From Negativicutes bacterium (lineage in GTDB: Bacteria; Bacillota_C; Negativicutes; Sporomusales_B; JARLHX01): a DNA stretch of 64,000 bases. The stretch is taken from assembly GCA_031292035.1 (NCBI GenBank), contig JARLHX010000280.1, positions 62,001-126,000 on the forward strand, in the 5' to 3' direction. Shown in pieces: positions 8,364 through 16,758 of this stretch (within the stretch, counting starts at the first letter, position 1; every line of letters begins with the position of its first letter). Under the pieces are notes generated by a model that saw only the letters and a list, made by a program, of their open reading frames with translations, searched no databases and was not told the DNA's origin. A program made the translations under genes and the position numbers.

Positions 8364-9084
8364 CAAATAACGCCCCCCATGATTTTACCGGGGAAAAACT
8401 TCGCCGGTGGATTGGGCATGGTCCATGTTGATGCAATGCCGCAAGATGCGCCGGTGTTCCATAACCTTTATGCTGAGAAAACCCGTATTCGGGATATTGT
8501 GTATCAAGCTCTTCCATGAAACGGTCGCGCTCGACTTTCGCGATAATCGAAGCAGCGGCAATAGAAGCGCTAAGAGCGTCCCCATGGATCAAAGAAAGAT
8601 GGGGAATGGTCAGGTTTCGCAGCGGCATGGCGTCGATAAGGGCCGCATCAGGTGACGGCCGGAGTGCGGCAAGGACTGCATACATCCCCTGCAAAGTAGC
8701 CTGATATATGTTGACTCTGTCGATCTGTGCCGCGTCAATCATGGTACACTGCACAGCGATAGCTTGACTGCAAATCGATGTATAAAGGGTTGTCCGCTGC
8801 TTGGCAGACAATTTTTTCGAATCATTTAAACCAGGTATTCGGCATTCAACCGGCAGGATGACTGCAGCCACCACCACTGGGCCTGCTAACGGGCCTCGAC
8901 CGGCCTCATCCACCCCTGCGATCAGCCGATAACCTTGGGTGTAAAATTCATTTTCGTGGTGATGCAAAGCAACCAATCGTTGTTTTTCATCTGGGATTGT
9001 CCGCGTTTTCCGTTTACGGATATTTTCGATGCGCCCTTCGCCTGCTGCATGATTCGCCGCAGCGTCGCCTGCAAGCCAGCTCAT
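8350..9084 (-). CDS. rnhB: Ribonuclease HII
   Basis: Cuts the RNA strand of RNA-DNA hybrids and starts removal of ribonucleotides from DNA. The protein has 244 residues. The signature GVDEAGRG lies at 57-64 (acidic residues D59 and E60), with further acidic residues D151 and D169 and the following segment ASIIAKVERDR. The N-terminal ~50 residues form a charged extension before the catalytic domain. The ATG at 9084 follows AAAGGGGA and is preferred over a start 14 codons upstream. Its 3' end overlaps the FliK-like gene. Confidence 0.96.
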   Translation of the reverse strand: MSWLAGDAAANHAAGEGRIENIRKRKTRTIPDEKQRLVALHHHENEFYTQGYRLIAGVDEAGRGPLAGPVVVAAVILPVECRIPGLNDSKKLSAKQRTTLYTSICSQAIAVQCTMIDAAQIDRVNIYQATLQGMYAVLAALRPSPDAALIDAMPLRNLTIPHLSLIHGDALSASIAAASIIAKVERDRFMEELDTQYPEYGFSQHKGYGTPAHLAALHQHGPCPIHRRSFSPVKSWGALFDENY

Positions 9085-9176
9085 TGGCCATCCCCTTTCT
9101 GCTGGTCGGATTAAGACTGAATACACTATTCGAGGAAAACCCAGAAAATCCCTGCCAAGCGAATTGGAAATAAATA

Positions 9177-9196
9177 ACTCGGCATTAATGCCGAGT
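9177..9196 (-). terminator. Weak terminator-like hairpin between rbgA and rnhB
   Basis: Near-perfect palindrome ACTCGGCATTAATGCCGAGT, followed on the minus strand by the T-rich TATTTATTT. Position fits the end of rbgA, but the T tract is interrupted. Confidence 0.5.
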
Positions 9197-9227
9197 CAGA
9201 GCAAGTTGATGAAACAGTATGATCTTA

Positions 9228-10079
9228 TCACTCTTCTGGGTAATCCAGTGTAAATCGTCCCATTTTTCCTTCCCGGAATTCTGCAAGAACAATACGCCTG
9301 GTCCGGTCAAAATCGACCATCCCGCCGCCGCGCAGGCAACCGCGCTTTTCCGCGATCAGGGTCAAGAGATCATCAGCCTCCTCCGGCAACGGACCGGACA
9401 GGTTATAACGCTCGATGAGGCGCGAAGGGTAATTCGCTCCTAGTAGCAGCACCAGCTTAGCGACCACATCTTCCAGATCAAAGGCATCGTCACTGATGGC
9501 GCTAGTGATAGCCAGTCTAAAGGCTACCTCCTGATCTTCCAATTTAGGCCACAGCACCCCAGGGGTATCCAGCAGCTCCAGGTTTTTTCCAACTTTAAGC
9601 CACTGCTGGCCCCGAGTGACGCCAGGTTTATCGCCGGTACGGACAGTGGCGGTGCCCAGCAGGCGGTTGATTAACGACGATTTCCCGACATTGGGAATTC
9701 CTAGAATCATCGCCCGAATGGGGCGCGGACGAATGCCCTTGGCTGCCAATTTAGCCAGTTTTTCCTTGGCGGCATCTTCGACGCGGCTAATCAATTGTTT
9801 TATCCCGGCGCCGCTGAGTGTTTCTACCGTTGTTGTCGGCCGTCCGGCGGCGTGAAGGGCGGCCAACCAGCGTTCGGTCCACTGTAGTTCAGCCAGGTCG
9901 GCCTTATTTAACACCACTACCCGTGGCTTGTCACCGACAATGCTGTCGATGACCGGGTTGGCACTACTGATTGGAATTCTAGCGTCCAAAAGCTCAATGA
10001 CCACATCCACCAGTTTGAGCTGCTCGCGGATCATGCGCTGCGCTTTGGCCATGTGTCCGGGATACCAGTTGATATGCAT
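9228..10079 (-). CDS. rbgA: Ribosome biogenesis GTPase RbgA/YlqF
   Basis: Circularly permuted GTPase needed for late assembly of the 50S subunit in Firmicutes. The permuted motif order is clear over 283 residues: G4 NKAD at 58-61, then G1 GIPNVGKSS at 127-135, a G2 threonine near 155, and G3 DTPG at 171-174. The N-terminus MHINWYPGHMAKA is typical of the family. The start follows AAAGGTGAAC. Its place next to lepB and rnhB matches the Bacillus order. Confidence 0.97.
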   Translation of the reverse strand: MHINWYPGHMAKAQRMIREQLKLVDVVIELLDARIPISSANPVIDSIVGDKPRVVVLNKADLAELQWTERWLAALHAAGRPTTTVETLSGAGIKQLISRVEDAAKEKLAKLAAKGIRPRPIRAMILGIPNVGKSSLINRLLGTATVRTGDKPGVTRGQQWLKVGKNLELLDTPGVLWPKLEDQEVAFRLAITSAISDDAFDLEDVVAKLVLLLGANYPSRLIERYNLSGPLPEEADDLLTLIAEKRGCLRGGGMVDFDRTRRIVLAEFREGKMGRFTLDYPEE

Positions 10080-10137
10080 AATAAATGTTCACCTTTCTGT
10101 CTGCCGCTGCCCTTTTGTGTCAGGCAGGAAATGAAAA

Positions 10138-10165
10138 TGGCACACCAACGCAATGTGGTGTGCCA
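10138..10165 (-). terminator. Intrinsic terminator of lepB
   Basis: 10-bp perfect stem TGGCACACCA/TGGTGTGCCA, followed on the minus strand by TTTTCATTT, seven bases past the lepB stop. Confidence 0.8.
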
Positions 10166-10171
10166 CCTGTT

Positions 10172-10699
10172 TTACGGAAGAGATTTCAATTGATCTAACG
10201 GCCAGAAAACAAATATCGCTTTGCCTTTTATCAAGTCGAATGGCACAAAACCGACGTCGGAAAAGCGGCTGTCTTCGGAATTATTGCGGTTATCCCCCAT
10301 GACAAAGATGTGGCCTTCCGGCACAGTTTTGAGCGGAAAGGGAATGCGGCTGCGCTCTAGGATATATGGTTCATTCTGCAGCTGACCATTGAGAAACACC
10401 CGGCTGTCTTTGATCTCAATCGTATCGCCGGGAATGGCAATCACTCGCTTGATAAAATCACGTGAAGGGTCTTTGGGAAAGCGGAAGACCAAGACATCGC
10501 CACGCTCCGGAGTCTTAAAACGATAGATGAATTTATTGACCACCAGTCGTTCACCGTTAAGCAGGGTCGGGCGCATAGACGGTCCTTCGACCATATACAG
10601 CTCGACAATGAAGTAACGGATGAAGAAGGCCAGGACAACGGCGATCAGTATCGATATGACCCAGTCTTTGATTTCTTCACCGAGAGTCGTTTTGTCCAA
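10172..10699 (-). CDS. lepB: Signal peptidase I
   Basis: Membrane serine protease that removes Sec and Tat signal peptides. The protein has 175 residues: one N-terminal transmembrane helix (about 13-30), catalytic Ser41 in EGPSMRPTL, Lys84 in KRVIAIPGD, and the conserved GDNRNNSEDSR at 135-145. The size matches the short Firmicute type. Translation starts at a TTG five bases after TAGGAGGTAAA. It lies between rplS and rbgA with terminators on both sides. Confidence 0.96.
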   Translation of the reverse strand: MDKTTLGEEIKDWVISILIAVVLAFFIRYFIVELYMVEGPSMRPTLLNGERLVVNKFIYRFKTPERGDVLVFRFPKDPSRDFIKRVIAIPGDTIEIKDSRVFLNGQLQNEPYILERSRIPFPLKTVPEGHIFVMGDNRNNSEDSRFSDVGFVPFDLIKGKAIFVFWPLDQLKSLP

Positions 10700-10726
10700 A
10701 AATTTACCTCCTACCGAAAGAAGAAA

Positions 10727-10746
10727 AGGGACTGTGTACAGTCCCT
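10727..10746 (-). terminator. Intrinsic terminator between rplS and lepB
   Basis: Stem AGGGACTG/CAGTCCCT with a 4-base loop, followed on the minus strand by TTTTCTTCTTT. It lies just after rplS and close to the lepB ribosome-binding site, so some readthrough into lepB is possible. Confidence 0.75.
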
Positions 10747-10753
10747 AGCCTAA

Positions 10754-11095
10754 CTAGCGTTTTTCTTTGATCCGAGCCGCTTTGCCGGTCAGGTTGCGCA
10801 GATAATACAGTTTTGCCCGACGGACTATACCGCGGCGCATGACTTCGATTTTATCCAGCCGCGGAGAATGAACCGGGAAGGTTCTTTCGACGCCAATGCC
10901 GTAGGAAACTCTTCGTACGGTAAAGGTTTCTCTGGCGCTGGTGCCAGACCGCTTGATAACAACCCCTTCGAATACCTGGATACGCTCGCGGGTACCCTCG
11001 ACAACTTTTACATGGACCCGGACGGTGTCGCCAGGTTTAAAGGAAGGGATATCGGTTCGTAATTGTTCTTGTTCCAAAGTCTGTAATATATTCAC
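10754..11095 (-). CDS. rplS: Large-subunit ribosomal protein L19
   Basis: A 113-residue ribosomal protein at the subunit interface. The hallmark stretch [20 protein letters not shown] is followed by [12 protein letters not shown] and [13 protein letters not shown]. The start is a GTG with GGAGGAA upstream. It is the last ribosomal gene of the trmD cluster and ends at an intrinsic terminator. About 109 bp separate it from the methyltransferase gene. Confidence 0.97.
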   Translation of the reverse strand: MNILQTLEQEQLRTDIPSFKPGDTVRVHVKVVEGTRERIQVFEGVVIKRSGTSARETFTVRRVSYGIGVERTFPVHSPRLDKIEVMRRGIVRRAKLYYLRNLTGKAARIKEKR

Positions 11096-11204
11096 AGGAG
11101 TTCCTCCTCATACTAGACGTTCGTACCGGTTCAGGCAGCGGACCGTCCGTTTTACACAAGATGGATTATACCATATGTTTTCCTAAAACACAACTAAAAA
11201 TACC

Positions 11205-11786
11205 CTATTCTTGCGACTTCCACCACTTATGACCAAGGAGACGATCCAAAATGATGGCAACTGCTGCCCGCACCGGAAGGTGGTTATAATCTCCCCGTCC
11301 GTAGATCGGCTCCAGAATGTAATCAAACTGGGCCATCACCGCTTTTTCGATGCCCCAACCGGTGCCAAAAAGCAGCAGGCAAGGTCGGGAATCAGTTTCA
11401 ATTACATTCCGCAGACTTGCATAAGTGGTGGTATTCGCGTATTTTCGAGCATCGGTGGTAACCACCAGCGGCAGACAGCCTTCGCGGTCTTCGATGGTCT
11501 TTACAGCGGCAGCGATATCAGGTACGATATCGAGAATTGAGAAGGCGTCACGGCGATCAGGGTTGTATTCGCCGCCAAACCCTTCCCGCCAATAGTCGGT
11601 CATTTCCCGGGCCAACGCGGCCTGGCTCTCGAGGGGATGAATGATAAAATAGCGTTTGAGATCATAGGTACGTGAGGTACGGGCGATATCGTGCACATCA
11701 AAATTAGTGATCGCGGTGGCGATGACTTCGCTGTTTTTGTTGTAAATGGGATAATGCAATAGTCCCAGGTAAATCGGTGCCGTCAC
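11205..11786 (-). CDS. SPOUT-superfamily RNA methyltransferase-like protein (PF09936 type)
   Basis: A 193-residue protein resembling a small family of predicted knotted, SAM-dependent RNA methyltransferases usually encoded next to trmD. The segment LLFGTGWGIEKAVMAQFDYI is followed by the Gly/Asn-rich LEPIYGRGDYNHLPVRAAVA, the kind of sequence that forms the cofactor-binding knot. The GTG start overlaps the trmD stop by four bases (GTGA), so translation is probably coupled. Substrate is unknown; the context suggests a tRNA or rRNA target. Confidence 0.82.
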   Translation of the reverse strand: MTAPIYLGLLHYPIYNKNSEVIATAITNFDVHDIARTSRTYDLKRYFIIHPLESQAALAREMTDYWREGFGGEYNPDRRDAFSILDIVPDIAAAVKTIEDREGCLPLVVTTDARKYANTTTYASLRNVIETDSRPCLLLFGTGWGIEKAVMAQFDYILEPIYGRGDYNHLPVRAAVAIILDRLLGHKWWKSQE

Positions 11787-12532
11787 TTCGTCTCTCCTGC
11801 CTGTTCTTCCCGTATTTCCGCCAATAACTTGGCGTCTTCTGGGCTGAGATCGAACATCTTCAGCAAATCAGGCCGCCTGTTTAAGGTGTTTTTTAGCGAC
11901 TGTTTGCGCCGCCAAGTGGCGATTTTTGCATGGTCCCCGGATAAAAGCATCTCCGGAACCTCCATGCCTTCGAACTCTCGTGGACGGGTGTATTGGGGAT
12001 ACTCCAGCAAACCATGATAAAAGGAATCGTGCTGAGCCGCGTCAGCCGCGCCAAGCACACCAGGTATCATACGGGCCACAGCGTCAGTAATGACCATGGC
12101 TGGCAGTTCCCCGCCAGTAAGTACATAGTCGCCAATCGATACGGCCTCATCCACCAAATGCTGGCGAACCCGTTCGTCGATCCCTTCATAATGACCGCAG
12201 ACCAAAATCAGATGATCATACCCGGCCAGCTCTCTGGCTTTGGCCTGATCAAAGCGTTGTCCGCTTGGACACATGAGGACAACACGCCGCCGCGCCGAGG
12301 GATCGGAAGGCAGACTCCGGACCGCTCGAAACAAGGGATCTGGTTTCATAACCATTCCCGAACCGCCGCCGAAGGGAGAATCATCGACAATCCGGTGTTT
12401 GTCGATAGTAAAATCCCGCGGGTTGGTAACGTCAACGCTGAGCAGCCCAGAGTCGCAGGCCCGTTTGATAATGCTATGACCAAGCGGTCCAGCAAACATT
12501 TCGGGAAATAAGGAAATAATGTCGACACGCAT
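11783..12532 (-). CDS. trmD: tRNA (guanine-37-N1)-methyltransferase
   Basis: Methylates G37 next to the anticodon and prevents frameshifts. The protein has 249 residues and begins MRVDIISLFPEMF. The trefoil-knot SAM site is visible as GHYEGIDERV at 113-122 and SIGDYVLTGGE at 132-142. An earlier in-frame ATG lies inside the rimM end, but the conserved N-terminus sets the start at 12532, which nearly touches the rimM stop. It forms a unit with rimM upstream and the SPOUT gene downstream. Confidence 0.97.
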   Translation of the reverse strand: MRVDIISLFPEMFAGPLGHSIIKRACDSGLLSVDVTNPRDFTIDKHRIVDDSPFGGGSGMVMKPDPLFRAVRSLPSDPSARRRVVLMCPSGQRFDQAKARELAGYDHLILVCGHYEGIDERVRQHLVDEAVSIGDYVLTGGELPAMVITDAVARMIPGVLGAADAAQHDSFYHGLLEYPQYTRPREFEGMEVPEMLLSGDHAKIATWRRKQSLKNTLNRRPDLLKMFDLSPEDAKLLAEIREEQAGETK

Positions 12533-12534
12533 GA

Positions 12535-13038
12535 TTATTCCCATTCTTCCTGTAATTTAACGATCATCCGGCCGCCAGCCATATCGATGGTTTTGACAAC
12601 GTCTTTGATCGCCGGGATGAGCAATGGTTTTTGGCCTTCCTGCTCAGTGATGTAAACATCATTGCTGCCGGTCGATAATACATCAGTCACAGCACCGAGG
12701 CAGACACCGGCCTCGTCATAAACCTGAAGGCCGATAATATCGAAGATATAGAAATGGCCTTCAGGCAACTTCACCAATTCTTCCCTGGTAACTTTGAGCA
12801 GTTTGCCTTTCAAGGCCTCGACTGTTGTGCGGTCATCCAAGCCGGTGAATTTGACGATAAACTGACGGTTGTTGGTGCGCACTTCGGCTACTTGCAAGAC
12901 GCGCCCGTCATCTAACTGCACTTTTTTCAGCTGATGAAAACGTTCTGGAAAATCGGTAAGAGGAGTAACACGAACGTCACCCCGCACGCCGTGCGGGGCA
13001 ACAATTTTGCCGATAATGATTAAACTGGCGTCAGTCAT
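12535..13038 (-). CDS. rimM: 16S rRNA processing protein RimM
   Basis: Assembly factor for the head of the 30S subunit; it binds ribosomal protein S19. The protein has 167 residues. The N-terminal barrel shows IGKIVAPHGVRGDVRV, and the C-terminal PRC-barrel shows LPEGHFYIFDIIGLQVYDE and LIPAIKDVVKTID. An in-frame TTG two codons earlier overlaps the ylqD stop, but the ATG at 13038 is taken as the start. Shine-Dalgarno pairing is weak, so coupling to ylqD is likely. Confidence 0.96.
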   Translation of the reverse strand: MTDASLIIIGKIVAPHGVRGDVRVTPLTDFPERFHQLKKVQLDDGRVLQVAEVRTNNRQFIVKFTGLDDRTTVEALKGKLLKVTREELVKLPEGHFYIFDIIGLQVYDEAGVCLGAVTDVLSTGSNDVYITEQEGQKPLLIPAIKDVVKTIDMAGGRMIVKLQEEWE

Positions 13039-13040
13039 GA

Positions 13041-13448
13041 TCAATCACGAAAAGCAATGACCTTGCCGTCTTCCAAAAGGATTTCGGCAGCCATGATTTT
13101 GTGCAGGTCATCGCCAATTCCGATAGTGATAACGCGCTCCATATTGCCCTGAACGATCTCGGCGCCGATCTCCAGTTGGGCAGTTTCTTTGAGCCGCTCG
13201 GTCATGTGTGCCTTAAATTCCATCCGTTTTTGCTTTTCGGCCTCGATCTGCTGGCGAAGGGCCGTCAGACCTTGAGCGTCAAGTTTAGCCTGCTCGGTCA
13301 TTACCCGCTTGGCGTGAAAGTCGATTTGTTGGAGCTCCATGTCCGCTTTTTTCAAAGCGTCCTGGATTTCAGCTGCCAGTTGGGTTTTGAGTTGTTCGGT
13401 CACTTTGGCTTTCACTGTGACCGGGATCTTCAACATCATGTTTTCCAT
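13041..13448 (-). CDS. ylqD: YlqD-family coiled-coil protein
   Basis: A 135-residue protein of the Firmicute YlqD family, whose function is not known. The N-terminal MENMMLKIPVTVKAKVTEQL leads into a long charged heptad-like region (about 20-90, rich in Gln, Glu and Lys). A C-terminal beta-rich part follows, with EIVQGNMERVITIGIGDDLH. The open frame extends 36 codons upstream into khpA. The ATG at 13448 is chosen because AGAGGGTG precedes it and it clears khpA by 13 bp. Its fixed place between khpA and rimM suggests a role near ribosome assembly. Confidence 0.88.
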   Translation of the reverse strand: MENMMLKIPVTVKAKVTEQLKTQLAAEIQDALKKADMELQQIDFHAKRVMTEQAKLDAQGLTALRQQIEAEKQKRMEFKAHMTERLKETAQLEIGAEIVQGNMERVITIGIGDDLHKIMAAEILLEDGKVIAFRD

Positions 13449-13461
13449 GCTGTACACCCTC

Positions 13462-13689
13462 TTAAAGGATTTCGACCATAACTCTCTTGTTGTCGCGAAC
13501 CGCCGCAGCCTTAACCACGGTGCGGAGTGCTTTGGCGATACGGCCCTGTTTGCCAATGATTTTACCCATGTCTTCCGGGGCGACGCGCACTTCGTATACG
13601 GTGACGCTGCTGTCTTCGGTCGCAGTAACGTTGACCTGCTCGGGATTTCTGACTAATGCTTTGGCGATAACTTCAACTAATTCTTTCAT
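13462..13689 (-). CDS. khpA: KH-domain RNA-binding protein KhpA
   Basis: A 75-residue single KH domain. The RNA-binding GxxG loop is seen as GKQG at 46-49 within MGKIIGKQGRIAKALR. In other Firmicutes KhpA pairs with KhpB (Jag) and acts in cell elongation and RNA binding. The ATG at 13689 is preferred over a GTG three codons earlier that overlaps rpsP. It lies directly after rpsP, the usual Firmicute arrangement. Confidence 0.94.
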   Translation of the reverse strand: MKELVEVIAKALVRNPEQVNVTATEDSSVTVYEVRVAPEDMGKIIGKQGRIAKALRTVVKAAAVRDNKRVMVEIL

Positions 13690-13694
13690 CGTTA

Positions 13695-13976
13695 TCACGC
13701 TTCTTTCTTGGTACGCTTGAGCTCATCCCATTTTTGCAAAATGCCAACTTTGCTGAACAGATCTTTCACGGTATCGGTCGGTTGAGCGCCTTTTTTCAGC
13801 CACTCAATTGCTTTTTCCTCATCAATCTTGATAATAGCGGGCTGAGTGGTGGAATCATAATGTCCCAGGAGCTCGATGAAGCGACCGTCGCGCGGCGAAC
13901 GGGAATCAGCAACAACCACACGATAAAACGGGCTTTTTTTGGCGCCCATGCGCTTTAGACGAATTTTGACTGCCAT
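13695..13976 (-). CDS. rpsP: Small-subunit ribosomal protein S16
   Basis: A 93-residue ribosomal protein. The N-terminus [19 protein letters not shown] and the segment [17 protein letters not shown] are diagnostic. An almost perfect anti-16S match, AAAGGAGGTGAT, precedes the ATG. It heads the block rpsP-khpA-ylqD-rimM-trmD and follows ffh by about 50 bp. Confidence 0.98.
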   Translation of the reverse strand: MAVKIRLKRMGAKKSPFYRVVVADSRSPRDGRFIELLGHYDSTTQPAIIKIDEEKAIEWLKKGAQPTDTVKDLFSKVGILQKWDELKRTKKEA

Positions 13977-14027
13977 AATACTATCACCTCCTTTATAAAA
14001 TCAAACAATATATGATAATGGCTTTCA

Positions 14028-15374
14028 TCACTGCATGAAAGGCAGTTTAAAACCGCCTCCCTTTTTCTTGTGTTTTTGCATGTCTTGAAAGCGTTTCATC
14101 ATCTTTTTAGCTTCTTCAAACTGTTTTAACAACCGGTTGACATCCTGGACCTTTGTGCCACTGCCGGTAGCGATGCGCTTGCGGCGGCTGCCATTCAATA
14201 TCGACGGATCACGCCGCTCTTTGCGGGTCATTGAGCGGATAATGGCCTCGGTGAATTTGAGCTGCTTTTCGTCAATTTTGGCGTCCTTCAGCTGCTTCAT
14301 GTTGCCCATTCCGGGCAACATGCCAAGAATCTGGTCCAGTGGTCCGAGGTTCTTCACCTGCTGGAGTTGTTCGAGAAAATCGTCTAGGGTGAAATCTTCT
14401 TTGCGGAGTTTCTTTTCCATCGCCTGGGCTTGTTCTATGTTGATCGAAGCTTCGGCCTTTTCGATCAGGCTGAGTACATCACCCATCCCCAGGATCCGTG
14501 ATGCCATCCGGTCGGGATGAAAGGGTTCCAATGCGTCAAGCTTCTCGCCCATACCGGCGAATTTAATGGGACAACCGGTGACCGCCTTGACCGATAAAGC
14601 CGCACCACCGCGGGCGTCGCCGTCCAGTTTGGTCAGGATGATACCATCCAGGCCCAGATCAGCGTTGAAACTTTCAGCCACCGTCACTGCGTCCTGGCCG
14701 GTCATGGCATCCACAACCAGGAGGATTTCATGAGGTTTGACGGTTTGCTTGATGGCCTTCAGCTCGGCCATGAGCTCTTCGTTGATATGCAGCCGGCCGG
14801 CGGTATCGATGATGACAATGTCGCGGGCGAGTGCCTGGGCTTGTTCGATGGCTTTGCGGGCGATATTGACCGGGTTCTCCTTATCATCCATCGCGAAGAC
14901 CGGTATTTCCAGTTTCTCTCCCAGTACCTGTAGCTGCTTGATGGCGGCCGGACGATAGACGTCTGCCGCTACCAGCATCGGCCGTTTGCTTTGTTTGAGT
15001 AAATGATGGGCCAGCTTGCCGGCGGTGGTAGTTTTACCTGCCCCTTGCAGACCTACCAGCATAATCACTGTTGGCGGTCGGGGCGAGATGGAAATACGGC
15101 TTTGGGTGCCACCCATCAGCGCCGTTAATTCATCACTGACGATTTTAATAACCAATTGAGCGGGGGTAAGACTATCGAGTACTTCTTGCCCTACAGCGCG
15201 TTCCTTAACCTTGGCAACGAAGTCTTTTACGACTTTAAAATTGACATCAGCCTCAAGCAGTGCCATGCGCACTTCACGCAAGGCCTCTGTGACTTCGGCC
15301 TCTCCCAGTTTGCCCCGGCCGCGCAGCTTTTTAAAAGTCTGCTGCAGCTTTGAGGCCAGACCTTCAAAAACCAT
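14028..15374 (-). CDS. ffh: Signal recognition particle protein Ffh
   Basis: GTPase that binds signal sequences on ribosomes and 4.5S RNA, and docks with FtsY. The protein has 448 residues: N domain 1-90, G domain with GLQGAGKTT at 108-116 plus DTAGRLHIN and TKLDGDARGG, and a methionine-rich M domain from about 300 to the end, finishing GGFKLPFMQ. The start at 15374 follows AGGAGGGCTGAC; an upstream in-frame ATG overlaps ylxM. It is co-directional with ylxM and ftsY, the standard SRP cluster. Confidence 0.98.
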   Translation of the reverse strand: MVFEGLASKLQQTFKKLRGRGKLGEAEVTEALREVRMALLEADVNFKVVKDFVAKVKERAVGQEVLDSLTPAQLVIKIVSDELTALMGGTQSRISISPRPPTVIMLVGLQGAGKTTTAGKLAHHLLKQSKRPMLVAADVYRPAAIKQLQVLGEKLEIPVFAMDDKENPVNIARKAIEQAQALARDIVIIDTAGRLHINEELMAELKAIKQTVKPHEILLVVDAMTGQDAVTVAESFNADLGLDGIILTKLDGDARGGAALSVKAVTGCPIKFAGMGEKLDALEPFHPDRMASRILGMGDVLSLIEKAEASINIEQAQAMEKKLRKEDFTLDDFLEQLQQVKNLGPLDQILGMLPGMGNMKQLKDAKIDEKQLKFTEAIIRSMTRKERRDPSILNGSRRKRIATGSGTKVQDVNRLLKQFEEAKKMMKRFQDMQKHKKKGGGFKLPFMQ

Positions 15375-15375
15375 G

Positions 15376-15735
15376 TCAGCCCTCCTCTTCTCGGTCAAGT
15401 AGTTGTTTTAACAGATCTAAAGCAAATCCAAAGTTGCGTAACCGATGAAAATCGTGCGGCAGGTCATTGAGCATTTCAAAAGCCTGACGGATACTTTCCT
15501 GTTCCTGGCGGTAGCGATCTACCAGACCGAGTTTGGCTTCATACTCCTCCAGGATCAGTTCGCCGCGGCGCAGGATATCATGAATGGCTTGCCGCGATAC
15601 CTGAAACTCGTCAGCAATCTCTGCGAGTGACAAATCATTGAGATAATGCATTTCCAGGCATTGGCGTTGTTTATCGGTCAGTAGAGCACCGTAAAAATCA
15701 TATAACTGCCCGATCCGTAAGACTTTTGCGAGCAT
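15376..15735 (-). CDS. ylxM: YlxM family helix-turn-helix protein, SRP-associated
   Basis: A 119-residue protein with a sigma-70 region-4-like helix-turn-helix: LSLAEIADEFQVSRQAIHDI at about 39-58. YlxM proteins are encoded immediately upstream of ffh in Firmicutes and have been linked to the signal recognition particle. The ATG at 15735 follows AGGTATAGGTGA. One base separates its stop from the ffh start, so translation is likely coupled. Confidence 0.92.
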   Translation of the reverse strand: MLAKVLRIGQLYDFYGALLTDKQRQCLEMHYLNDLSLAEIADEFQVSRQAIHDILRRGELILEEYEAKLGLVDRYRQEQESIRQAFEMLNDLPHDFHRLRNFGFALDLLKQLLDREEEG

Positions 15736-15821
15736 ATATTCACCTATACCTGACAAGGTATTCGCCTTTACACCTTATGATTATAAGAAAAAAAAAGAAA
15801 GATGTCAAGCATTTTAGCTTG

Positions 15822-16739
15822 TCACCTATCTGCAAACAAAGCACTGGCGAAATCCTGCGCGACAAAGGGCCGGAGGTCGTCCATCTTCTCCCCCACCCCG
15901 ATCCATTTTACCGGAAGACCGAGTTCGGCTTTGATGGCCACCACCACACCACCTTTGGCTGTACCGTCAAGTTTGGTCAGAACCGCTCCAGTAACCTGTA
16001 CGGCTGCCTGGAAAAGTTTGGCCTGGCTGATCGCGTTTTGACCGGTGGTAGCGTCAAGCACCAGCAGTACTTCATGCGGTGCGCCGGGTATTTCGCGGGC
16101 GATGACCCGGTGAATTTTTTTTAATTCTTCCATCAGGTTGGATTTGGTATGCAACCGGCCGGCAGTGTCGATAATCAAGTAGTCTACTTTGCGGGCCTTG
16201 GCCGCCTGGGCGGCATCAAAAGCCACCGCTGCTGGGTCAGAGCCTTCGCTGTGCTTGATGACTTCCACCCCGCTCCGGTTGCTCCAGATTTCCAATTGAT
16301 CAATGGCCGCGGCCCGGAAGGTGTCTCCCGCCCCCAGCAGCACCTTTTTACCCTGGTCGTGATAGTAATGAGCCAGTTTGCCGATAGTGGTGGTTTTCCC
16401 CACCCCGTTGACGCCGACGACCACGATGACGGTCGGTGCTGTCACCGGTTCACTGGTTGGTGTAGCGGCATCTGCCAGCATGGCGGCAATTTTTTCCGCT
16501 AAAAAGGGGCGAAGCTGGTCAGGCGATTGTATTTCTCTTGCTCTCACCGCCTGTTTGATGGCTGTAATCAAATTGGTTGTCGTATGGATCCCCATATCAG
16601 CTGCCAGCATGACAGCTTCCAGTTCTTCCAGCAGTTCGTCGTCAATCTGAGTGTAACCACCGATGAGCTGGTCAATTTTTTCTGTAAAACCTTGACGAGT
16701 CTTGCTCAGTCCTGTTTTAAGCCGGTCAAAAAAACCCAT
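15822..16739 (-). CDS. ftsY: Signal recognition particle receptor FtsY
   Basis: Membrane-associated GTPase that receives Ffh-ribosome complexes. The protein has 305 residues. It lacks the long acidic A domain of E. coli FtsY, as is common in Firmicutes. The N domain covers about 1-100, the P-loop [10 protein letters not shown] is at 109-118, and DTAGRLHTK and [11 protein letters not shown] follow. AGGAGGGCAATTC precedes the ATG. It lies 19 bp downstream of smc. Confidence 0.97.
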   Translation of the reverse strand: MGFFDRLKTGLSKTRQGFTEKIDQLIGGYTQIDDELLEELEAVMLAADMGIHTTTNLITAIKQAVRAREIQSPDQLRPFLAEKIAAMLADAATPTSEPVTAPTVIVVVGVNGVGKTTTIGKLAHYYHDQGKKVLLGAGDTFRAAAIDQLEIWSNRSGVEVIKHSEGSDPAAVAFDAAQAAKARKVDYLIIDTAGRLHTKSNLMEELKKIHRVIAREIPGAPHEVLLVLDATTGQNAISQAKLFQAAVQVTGAVLTKLDGTAKGGVVVAIKAELGLPVKWIGVGEKMDDLRPFVAQDFASALFADR

Positions 16740-16758
16740 GAATTGCCCTCCTGAAATG